Position numbers and translations under genes: made by a program
In this document: positions 1 to 6,281 of the stretch, piece by piece
Layout of the letters: each line of letters starts with the position of its first letter
Numbering within the stretch: position 1 is the first letter of the stretch
Source of the DNA: an uncultured Oscillospiraceae bacterium
Lineage (GTDB): Bacteria; Bacillota; Clostridia; Oscillospirales; Acutalibacteraceae
DNA: 37,854 nucleotides
Assembly: GCA_900543525.1 (NCBI GenBank)
Contig: UQRS01000008.1
Coordinates: 1 to 37,854 of the forward strand
Direction of reading: 5' to 3'
The notes under the pieces: generated by a model
Told to the model about the DNA's origin: nothing
Seen by the model: only the letters and a program-made list of their open reading frames with translations
Database searches by the model: none

Positions 1-17
1 CCGCAAAAGCTATGCAC

Positions 18-61
18 ATTATACCATTCACGCTTCGCGTTCATGGTATAATAACTATACC
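18..61. repeat. Nested palindrome upstream of ppk1
   Basis: Arms ATTATACCAT (18-27) and ATGGTATAAT (43-52) are perfect reverse complements, and inside them ACGC (30-33) pairs with GCGT (37-40), giving a long imperfect hairpin. A second, mutually exclusive pairing exists between GGTATA (45-50) and TATACC (56-61). Each outer arm contains a TATAAT-like hexamer, but I found no good -35 box at the right distance on either strand. It could be a REP-like element, an operator or the end of an upstream transcript; the window edge prevents a decision. Confidence 0.45.
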
Positions 62-127
62 GCAACTCGTATACTTAAATTTAAAAGCCAGTCTTTTACA
101 TATTCTTTCAAAAGGAGCAGGAATCTT

Positions 128-2194
128 ATGCGCAACGAAGATCTGTTCATCAACCGGGAACTGAGCTGGATTCAATTCAACAAGCGCGTTCTGGAGGAAG
201 GCGAGCGGCAAACCACGCCGCTTTTTGAGCGGCTGCGCTTTCTCTCGATTTTTCAGAGCAATTATGAAGAATTTTTCCGGGTTCGGGTCGGCACTCTGTA
301 CGACCGGATGCTGCTGGACGACGACCCCGGCGACGACAAGCAGGGGCGCACCGCAAAGGAGCAGCTCAGCGACATTTTCAAGGCGACCAAAAAACTTCTG
401 CCTGAGCTGGATCTGGCCTACCGCCAGCTTTTGGAGGATGGGGAAGGCTATATCGAGCATGTCTCCGCAAAGGAGATTCCCCCCGCCGAGCGCGCCTTTT
501 TAAAGCAGAAATTTGAAAAAGAGATCGCGCCGGTGATCTCCCCCTTCATTGTCGGCAAGAAGCACCCCTTCCCCTTCTTCGCAAACGGGATGCGGGTGGT
601 CGGTGTCACCCTGCGCAGCAAAAGCGGCGGCCTGCGGTTCGGCCTGATTCCGATTGCGCCCGCCCTGCCGCAGATTATCTTCCTTGGCGGCGGAAAGTGC
701 CGTTTTCTGCTGATCGAGGATTTGATCGCCCTTTTCGCCCACAAGGTCTTTCACAAATTTGAAATCACCGAAAGCATCGTTTTCTCGATCATCCGCAACG
801 CCGATATTGATGAGAACGAGGGCCTCTACGAATACGACGTCGACTACCGCCGCACCATGTCCAAGCTGATCGAGCTGCGCAGCAAGCTGGCGCCGGTCGA
901 GCTGAAATACATCGGCAAAAACTGCGACAAAATTTTGAATCACCTGAAATACGTACTCTGCCTCAGCAAAAAGCAGCTCTTCCGGCAGGAGGCGCCGCTG
1001 AACATGGGCTTTCTTTCCCCGCTGGAGCGCTACCTCCCGCGGGAGGAGTACCCCGACCTTTACTACATCCCGGCAAGTCCGCAGTATCCCGCCGAGCTGG
1101 AGGACTGCGCCTCCCTGCTCAGTCAGGTGCAGAAAAAGGATCTGCTGCTCTCCTACCCCTTTGACGACATCGGCGCGCTGATCCGTCTGCTGGAGGAGGC
1201 GGCGGTCAGCGACCGGGTGGGCAGCATCTCCATCACCCTCTACCGGGTCGCGCGCAACTCCAAAATTGTGGAGGCTCTGATCGACGCCGCCCGGCGGGGC
1301 AAAGCCGTCTCCTGCATGGTGGAGCTGCGCGCCCGCTTCGATGAGGAGAATAACATCGACTGGTCCAAGCGGCTGGAGGACGCCGGCTGCCGGGTCTTTT
1401 ACGGGCTGCCGGATTACAAGGTGCACTGCAAGCTGCTGATCATCGGCATGGCCGACGGCAGCCCGGACATCGTGCAGGTCGGCACCGGAAATTTCAATGA
1501 ATCGACCGCGAGGCTGTACACCGATCTCGCCCTCTTTACCGCGCACAAGGGCATCGTCGCCGACGCGCACAAGGTATTCGACTGCCTGATGGAGGGGCGG
1601 TTCGTCGAAGAAAGCGAGCATCTTCTGGTCGCGCCGATCGGGCTGAAGCCCCGCCTCCTCTCCCTCATCGACGGCGAAATCGAGAAGAAGAAGGCCGGCA
1701 AGCCCTGCGGCATTACGCTGAAAATGAACTCCCTGACCGACAAGGCGCTGATCGACAAGCTGATCGAGGCGTCGGAGGCCGGGGTGAAAATCCGCATGAT
1801 TATCCGGGGAATCTGCTGCCTGGTTCCCGGCGTGCCCGGCCGCACCGAAAATATCGAGGTGCGCAGCATTGTCGGCCGCCTGCTCGAGCATTCGAGGATC
1901 TATGCCTTCGGGGCGGGCTCGGGGCGGAAATTCTACATCTCCTCGGCCGATTTCATGACCCGGAACACGACCCAGCGGGTGGAGGTGGCCGTCCCGGTCT
2001 ATGATTACAAGGCGAGATGCAAACTGGCGCACATTTTGAAGCTCTGCCTCACCGATAATCAACAGGCCCGGGTGCTGAAGCCGAACGGCAGCTACCGGCG
2101 GCCGATCGTCTCCACCCGGTCGAAGCCGATGAATATGCAAAACGAGCTTTACCGCGAGGCCTACGCCGCAAAGGACGCGGCCGCCTCTCGCTGA
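128..2194 (+). CDS. ppk1: Polyphosphate kinase 1
   Basis: PPK1 reversibly transfers the terminal phosphate of ATP onto a growing inorganic polyphosphate chain in the cytoplasm. The 688-residue product has the usual family length. It opens with NRELSWIQFNKRVLEEGE, the hallmark of the PPK N-terminal domain, followed by the central domain and two C-terminal phospholipase-D-like domains. The segment KVHCKLLI places a histidine at residue 433, the expected position of the phosphorylated catalytic His (His435 in the E. coli enzyme, from family knowledge). The start is supported by AAAAGGAG about 8 bases upstream of the ATG. Only 35 bases separate its stop from pfkA, so the two are probably cotranscribed, linking polyphosphate metabolism and glycolysis. 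No abnormality is seen. Confidence 0.95.
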   Translation: MRNEDLFINRELSWIQFNKRVLEEGERQTTPLFERLRFLSIFQSNYEEFFRVRVGTLYDRMLLDDDPGDDKQGRTAKEQLSDIFKATKKLLPELDLAYRQLLEDGEGYIEHVSAKEIPPAERAFLKQKFEKEIAPVISPFIVGKKHPFPFFANGMRVVGVTLRSKSGGLRFGLIPIAPALPQIIFLGGGKCRFLLIEDLIALFAHKVFHKFEITESIVFSIIRNADIDENEGLYEYDVDYRRTMSKLIELRSKLAPVELKYIGKNCDKILNHLKYVLCLSKKQLFRQEAPLNMGFLSPLERYLPREEYPDLYYIPASPQYPAELEDCASLLSQVQKKDLLLSYPFDDIGALIRLLEEAAVSDRVGSISITLYRVARNSKIVEALIDAARRGKAVSCMVELRARFDEENNIDWSKRLEDAGCRVFYGLPDYKVHCKLLIIGMADGSPDIVQVGTGNFNESTARLYTDLALFTAHKGIVADAHKVFDCLMEGRFVEESEHLLVAPIGLKPRLLSLIDGEIEKKKAGKPCGITLKMNSLTDKALIDKLIEASEAGVKIRMIIRGICCLVPGVPGRTENIEVRSIVGRLLEHSRIYAFGAGSGRKFYISSADFMTRNTTQRVEVAVPVYDYKARCKLAHILKLCLTDNQQARVLKPNGSYRRPIVSTRSKPMNMQNELYREAYAAKDAAASR

Positions 2195-2229
2195 ATCTCC
2201 CACGATAAAAGAAAGGAATGGATGAAAAT

Positions 2230-3300
2230 ATGAGAAGAATCGGTATCCTGACCAGCGGCGGCGATTGCCCCGGCCTGAACGCGGCCATCCGCGGCGTGGC
2301 CAAGGCGCTTTATGAAAAATTCGGGGATGAGATCGAAATCATCGGTATCGTCGACGGCTACACCGGCCTGATCAACGGGGAATACCGCAAAATGCAGCGG
2401 TCGGATTTTTCCGGCATCCTGACCAGAGGCGGCACCATCCTCGGCACCTCCCGCCAGCCGTACAAGCAGATTCAAAAAATCGGTGAGGACAACGTGGACA
2501 AGGTCGGCAATATGAAGGAGAATTATAAAAAGCTGGGTCTCGACTGCCTGCTGACCCTCGGCGGAAACGGCACGCACAAGACCGCCAATCTCCTTTCGCA
2601 GAGCGGGCTGAACATCATCGGCCTGCCGAAAACGATCGACAACGACCTCTTCGGCACCGACCGCACCTTCGGCTTTCACACCGCCGTCGACATCGGAACC
2701 GAGGTAATCGACCGCCTGCATACGACGGCGGCCAGTCACTCCCGCGCCATGGTGGTCGAAATCATGGGGAACAAGGCCGGCTGGCTCTCCCTCTACACCG
2801 GCGTGGCCGGCGGCGCAGACATCATCCTGCTGCCCGAGTTGCCATTTGAATATCCCAGGGTGGCGGAGGCCGTGATGAAGCGGGTACAGGATGGGCACGT
2901 TTTCTCCATCATTGCGGTGGCCGAGGGCGCCTTCACAAAGGAGGAAGCCCCCCTCAAGCGCAAGGAGCGCATTGCGCGGCGCGGCGGCCTTACGACCGTT
3001 ACTCCGCTGGTTGCAAAATACATCGAGGAAAACACCGGGATTGAGACCCGCACCATGACTCCCGGGCACTTTCTGCGGGGAGGGAGTCCATCGGCGTATG
3101 ACCGGGTTCTCGCCACACAGTTCGGGGCCTATGCCGCCTCCCTGGTCGCGAGAGGGGTTTACGGCGTGACGGTCGCGCTGAACGACGGCCGGGTTGTCCA
3201 CAACAAGCTCAGCGACATCGCCGGGAAAAGCCGGCCGGTGCCTCCGGATCATCAGCTCATCAAGGTCGCGCGCTCGGTCGGCATCTCCTTCGGAATATAG
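2230..3300 (+). CDS. pfkA: 6-phosphofructokinase (phosphoryl donor uncertain)
   Basis: The enzyme phosphorylates fructose 6-phosphate to fructose 1,6-bisphosphate. The product (356 residues from this start) begins RRIGILTSGGDCPGLNAAIRG, and carries PKTIDND (substrate/catalytic loop) and a MGNKAGW motif in place of MGRxxGW. The donor-site motif reads GGNGT rather than GGDGS of typical ATP enzymes or GGDDS of typical pyrophosphate enzymes, so ATP versus PPi use cannot be read with certainty. An ATG at 2218 directly abuts the AAAGGA ribosome site (2212-2217), leaving no spacing; the in-frame ATG at 2230, 12 bases away, is therefore preferred. It lies immediately downstream of ppk1 in a likely two-gene operon. 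Confidence 0.92.
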   Translation: MRRIGILTSGGDCPGLNAAIRGVAKALYEKFGDEIEIIGIVDGYTGLINGEYRKMQRSDFSGILTRGGTILGTSRQPYKQIQKIGEDNVDKVGNMKENYKKLGLDCLLTLGGNGTHKTANLLSQSGLNIIGLPKTIDNDLFGTDRTFGFHTAVDIGTEVIDRLHTTAASHSRAMVVEIMGNKAGWLSLYTGVAGGADIILLPELPFEYPRVAEAVMKRVQDGHVFSIIAVAEGAFTKEEAPLKRKERIARRGGLTTVTPLVAKYIEENTGIETRTMTPGHFLRGGSPSAYDRVLATQFGAYAASLVARGVYGVTVALNDGRVVHNKLSDIAGKSRPVPPDHQLIKVARSVGISFGI

Positions 3301-3323
3301 CGGGACAGGAAATTCGGAATACA

Positions 3324-3357
3324 GCCGGGCAAAAAGCGCTTTTGTTTTTTGCCCGGC
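3324..3357 (+). terminator. Hairpin after pfkA, possible terminator
   Basis: GCCGGGCAAAAA (3324-3335) pairs perfectly with TTTTTGCCCGGC (3346-3357) around a 10-base loop. The position just after pfkA suits a terminator, but the U-rich part lies inside the right arm and is followed by GATAAAAAAA, so it is not a classical rho-independent signal. Confidence 0.45.
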
Positions 3358-3360
3358 GAT

Positions 3361-3392
3361 AAAAAAAGCAGGCGGAGGAATCCTCCGCCTGC
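3361..3392 (-). terminator. Rho-independent terminator for the minus-strand gene ending at 3474
   Basis: GCAGGCGGAGGA (3368-3379) and TCCTCCGCCTGC (3381-3392) are perfect complements. Read on the minus strand the stem is followed by seven T residues (the A run 3361-3367), a classical terminator placed about 80 bases past the stop of the uncharacterised gene. On the plus strand GGGGTTTTG follows, so it may also help stop pfkA transcripts. Confidence 0.8.
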
Positions 3393-3473
3393 CGGGGTTT
3401 TGCAGCGTTTTCTATTGAAAGAGCAAAGCGCCGAAAAAACGCGCTGCCGCCGGTAGCCTTTTTTAAAGGCGTT

Positions 3474-4247
3474 TTAAAAACCGAGCGCCTCTTTATACTT
3501 TTTGTTGTGCGCAATGACTTCAATCATGATCCGGCCGTTCTGCTTGATATAGGGGCAGTCGGCGTAATATTCCTTATACGCCTCAAACCGGGCGGGATCA
3601 TCGCCGAACGCACCGCCCAAAATGGTGAACATGACGGTGTCGGTCACCGCCTTGTCCCCTTCCGCGTACATCTCGTTCAGCAGGTCAAAAAGCTTGGTCA
3701 GGTGCTTCTTGTTAAAGCCGGCCTCGCTCGTCAGCTCACGCAGCTTGGCCGTCGCCGTTTTCTTAAAGAAGTCGTCATACAAAAACTCGCCGTATTTGGC
3801 CACATCGGCCTTGTACACCTCTTTATACTGCGGGAAAATATCCATGAACCGTTTTGCGAAGGCCTCCACCCCCGGGGCGGTGCCGACCGCATTTCTGCTC
3901 GGGAGGGCGACATCCTGCCGCACGGCCGATTTGACCGGCGCGATGCCGAGCGCTTCCTTGATCACCTTTGCGAAATCCTCCGCAATGACGGCCGCATCCT
4001 TTTCGGTGTGGCTCTCGTCAAACAGCCAACCGGCCGCCTCCTTAAAATCGACGCCCTCACCCTCCGCCACAGGCGCGGTGTAGAGCAGGAACATCTTTTT
4101 CCCCTCATCATAGAGGATTTTGACCGCCAGACGGTCGTTGAGATAAACCCCTTCGACGTCCGGGCTTTTCTGAAACCCCTGCTCGTCAAAGAGGGGCTGA
4201 AGCTGATGGATAATATTGCTGTAATGCTGGTTTGCCAAATTCAACAC
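3474..4247 (-). CDS. Uncharacterised protein, about 257 residues
   Basis: I do not recognise the family. The product is acidic, cytoplasmic in appearance (no signal peptide or membrane segment), and largely helical by composition, with aromatic-rich stretches such as EAYKEYYADCPYIKQNGR near the C-terminus. A gap in charge and a Pro/Ser-rich stretch near residues 100-120 suggest two domains. The start is unsettled: GTG at 4247, TTG at 4244 and TTG at 4238 are all in frame behind AGGA, and the last two have better spacing. A matching promoter and terminator (separate entries) show it is a real monocistronic gene. It is convergent with ppk1-pfkA and divergent from cdd-rsmE; neither neighbour suggests a role. 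Confidence 0.8.
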   Translation of the reverse strand: MLNLANQHYSNIIHQLQPLFDEQGFQKSPDVEGVYLNDRLAVKILYDEGKKMFLLYTAPVAEGEGVDFKEAAGWLFDESHTEKDAAVIAEDFAKVIKEALGIAPVKSAVRQDVALPSRNAVGTAPGVEAFAKRFMDIFPQYKEVYKADVAKYGEFLYDDFFKKTATAKLRELTSEAGFNKKHLTKLFDLLNEMYAEGDKAVTDTVMFTILGGAFGDDPARFEAYKEYYADCPYIKQNGRIMIEVIAHNKKYKEALGF

Positions 4248-4305
4248 ATCCTATTTTATCCAGAGTTTTGCCGGTAAAAGCTTTATTTTCCTTAAAATCA
4301 AGATT

Positions 4306-4334
4306 AGTATAGCACAGTTTTTTCCTTTTGTCAC
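4306..4334 (-). promoter_or_regulatory. Promoter of the uncharacterised minus-strand gene
   Basis: Read on the minus strand: GTGACA (-35, 4329-4334), 17-base spacer, then TGCTATACT giving -10 TATACT (4306-4311) with the extended TGn element. The spacing is ideal and it points at the gene starting near 4247. Confidence 0.7.
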
Positions 4335-4346
4335 CTGTGAATTTTT

Positions 4347-4380
4347 AAGAGAGCTGCGCTCTCTTGCATAAAAGGAGGAG
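4347..4380 (+). promoter_or_regulatory. Leader hairpin and strong ribosome site of cdd
   Basis: AAGAGAGC (4347-4354) and GCTCTCTT (4358-4365) form a perfect 8-bp hairpin with a 3-base loop, five bases before the strong ribosome site AAAAGGAGGAG. It leaves the ribosome site free and may simply stabilise the mRNA 5' end. Confidence 0.45.
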
Positions 4381-4385
4381 CAACC

Positions 4386-4790
4386 ATGACAGAAAAATAC
4401 GACGCCCTGCTAAGGGCGGCCCGTGCCGCACGGGAGAACGCCTACGCCCCCTATTCCGGCTACCGGGTCGGGGCGGCCATTCTCTCCTCCGACGGGGAGA
4501 TCTTCTGCGGCGCAAATGTGGAGAACGCCTCCTACCCCGCCGGAATCTGCGCCGAACGGGCGGCGCTGGCGGCCGGAATTGCCGCCGGCAAGCGGAAGTT
4601 CACCGCCATCGCCGTGTGGGGAGAGGCCGGCATTACTCCCTGCGGCATCTGCCGGCAGGCGCTGGCCGAGTTTTCCGACATGTGGGTCATCACCGCCTCC
4701 GACGATCGGCCGCCCAAATCCTATACGCTGAGCCGCCTTTTGCCCGAGGGCTTCGGCAAAAGCAATCTGAAACCATCCGCAAAGGAGTAA
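4386..4790 (+). CDS. cdd: Cytidine deaminase
   Basis: Hydrolytically deaminates cytidine and deoxycytidine to uridine forms in pyrimidine salvage. The 134-residue product matches the short tetrameric bacterial type. The zinc site is complete: CAERAAL (Cys55, catalytic Glu57) and PCGICRQ (Cys86 and Cys89); NVENASYP is the conserved substrate-binding stretch. The start ATG follows AAAGGAGGAG at good spacing. The ribosome site of rsmE lies inside its last codons and only six bases separate the genes, so cdd and rsmE form an operon. In many Firmicutes cdd sits near era and ybeY; that arrangement is not seen here. Confidence 0.95.
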   Translation: MTEKYDALLRAARAARENAYAPYSGYRVGAAILSSDGEIFCGANVENASYPAGICAERAALAAGIAAGKRKFTAIAVWGEAGITPCGICRQALAEFSDMWVITASDDRPPKSYTLSRLLPEGFGKSNLKPSAKE

Positions 4791-4796
4791 TGCCGT

Positions 4797-5522
4797 ATGC
4801 CGCGTTTTTTCGCTGAACATTTTGATTTTGCCCACCCGGTCATCACCGGGCCGGACGCCGACCATATCCGCAAATCCCTCCGCATGACGGTGGGAGAGGG
4901 GCTGACCGTCTGCGACACGATGGGCACCGATTACCTCTGCCGGATCGCCGACATTGCCGACGGCGCCATCCTCCTCACGGTGGAGGAGACGCGCCCCTCC
5001 GACAGCGAGCCGAAGGTGGCTGTCACCCTTTTTCAGTGCCTGCCGAAGGGGGACAAGCTGGAGACGGTCATACAAAAATCGGTCGAGCTGGGCGTTCGGG
5101 AAATTGTGCCGGTGCTCTCCTCCCGCTGCATTTCCCGACCGGACGACAAATCCATGAAAAAGAAGCTGGAGCGCTATGCCAAAATCGCCGCCTCCGCCGC
5201 AAAGCAGAGCGGGCGGGGCGTTATTCCGGCCGTGCGGCCGCTGCTCTCCTTCCGGGAAATGGCGGAAAGGCTCGCCGGCTTCGACCGCGCCCTTTTCTTT
5301 TATGAGGGAGGCGGGGCTCCGCTGCGGCAGCTTCTGACCAGGGAGGAAACCTCCATCGCCCTGATCATCGGGCCGGAGGGGGGCTTTGACGCAGCGGAGG
5401 CGGAGCTGGCCGTATCCTCCGGCGCGAAGGCGGTAGGCCTCGGCCGCCGGATCCTCCGAACCGAAACAGCGCCGATCGCCGCGCTGGCCGGCGTGATGCT
5501 GCTGACCGGCAACCTGGAATAA
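4797..5522 (+). CDS. rsmE: 16S rRNA (uracil(1498)-N(3))-methyltransferase RsmE
   Basis: Uses S-adenosylmethionine to methylate N3 of U1498 in helix 44 of 16S rRNA. The 241-residue length is typical. The N-terminal PUA-like part (MPRFFAEHF..., with DADHIRKSLRM) is followed by a SPOUT trefoil-knot domain: LIIGPEGGF near residue 187 and GLGRRILRTETA near residue 220 are the knotted cofactor-binding loops and are intact. Translation is likely coupled to cdd: AAAGGAG occupies 4781-4787, overlapping the cdd stop. The 148 bases that follow carry no terminator I can identify, so the acetyltransferase downstream may be on the same transcript. Confidence 0.95.
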   Translation: MPRFFAEHFDFAHPVITGPDADHIRKSLRMTVGEGLTVCDTMGTDYLCRIADIADGAILLTVEETRPSDSEPKVAVTLFQCLPKGDKLETVIQKSVELGVREIVPVLSSRCISRPDDKSMKKKLERYAKIAASAAKQSGRGVIPAVRPLLSFREMAERLAGFDRALFFYEGGGAPLRQLLTREETSIALIIGPEGGFDAAEAELAVSSGAKAVGLGRRILRTETAPIAALAGVMLLTGNLE

Positions 5523-5670
5523 GGCGGCGGGACAGCTGTTATTCAAAAAGGGGGGGCGCGGCTGCGAAGGGGGGAACCTCCGGCTGCCAGCCGCGGCATA
5601 AAACGCACAGGGAGGCGCTGCCTCCCCGGACTTTAGGGTCTGCCCAGCGGAAGGCGTGAGGGAAAAATAC

Positions 5671-6111
5671 ATGGAAATCTATGAACTGCAGGAAAGAGAG
5701 GCGGTGTCAGCCGCCCTTTCGGATATTTGGGAGGCTTCTGTCCGGACGACCCACCACTTCCTTTCGGATGCAGAGGTGACCCGAATCAAAGGTTATCTGC
5801 CGCAGGCACTGCGGGAGGTTGCACACCTGATTGTTGCAAAGGACGCGGCGGGAGCGCCGGTTGCCTTTATGGGAATTGAGAAAGACCGGCTGGAAATGCT
5901 CTTTCTCTCCCCGAAAGAGAGGGGGAAGGGCCTCGGCCGGCGGCTGGTAGAATACGGCATCCGGAATTACAATATCCGAGAGGTCACGGTCAACGAGCAA
6001 AACCCGCAGGCGATCGGCTTCTACCGGCGGATGGGGTTTGAGACCTACAAAAGGACCGACCGGGATGAGGAGGGCAACCCCTACCCGCTTTTGTATATGA
6101 AACGGGGCTGA
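5671..6111 (+). CDS. GNAT-family N-acetyltransferase, YjaB-like
   Basis: Cytoplasmic acetyl-CoA-dependent acetyltransferase of 146 residues. The acetyl-CoA pyrophosphate loop RGKGLGRR is intact, and VNEQNPQAIGFYRRMGFE plus the ending DEEGNPYPLLYM closely follow the E. coli YjaB pattern (VNEQN...GFYKKVGF...GKPYPLL), so it belongs to that subfamily; the substrate is unknown. A GTG at 5656 is in frame, but GAGGG at 5658-5662 is spaced for the ATG at 5671, which also gives the family N-terminus. It is followed by a strong bidirectional terminator at 6197-6244. Confidence 0.88.
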   Translation: MEIYELQEREAVSAALSDIWEASVRTTHHFLSDAEVTRIKGYLPQALREVAHLIVAKDAAGAPVAFMGIEKDRLEMLFLSPKERGKGLGRRLVEYGIRNYNIREVTVNEQNPQAIGFYRRMGFETYKRTDRDEEGNPYPLLYMKRG

Positions 6112-6196
6112 GGCCGGTTGATCGGTTGATCGGAGCGCCTCCCCCCTTTTTTGCGTCGGTGCCGCAGCCGACTTTACAGGAAAACCGGCCGCAGGG

Positions 6197-6244
6197 CACA
6201 AAAAAGCTGAAGGAGAGAGAAATCTCTTCTTCAGCTTTTTTGTG
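6197..6244. terminator. Bidirectional rho-independent terminator
   Basis: CACAAAAAAGCTGAAG (6197-6212) and CTTCAGCTTTTTTGTG (6229-6244) are perfect 16-base complements, with GAGA/TCTC extending the stem inwards. T runs follow the stem on both strands, so it can end both the acetyltransferase transcript and the ATPase transcript, which converge here. Confidence 0.9.
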
Positions 6245-6281
6245 GCTAACGTGAGCGGCTTTTTTGAAAAGCCCGGTCGCC

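Noticed and set aside
500..2203. 567-codon open frame antisense to ppk1
   Set aside because: Low-complexity His/Asp/Gly/Arg-rich translation typical of the reverse strand of GC-rich genes; no ribosome site or family motif, and ppk1 is fully convincing.
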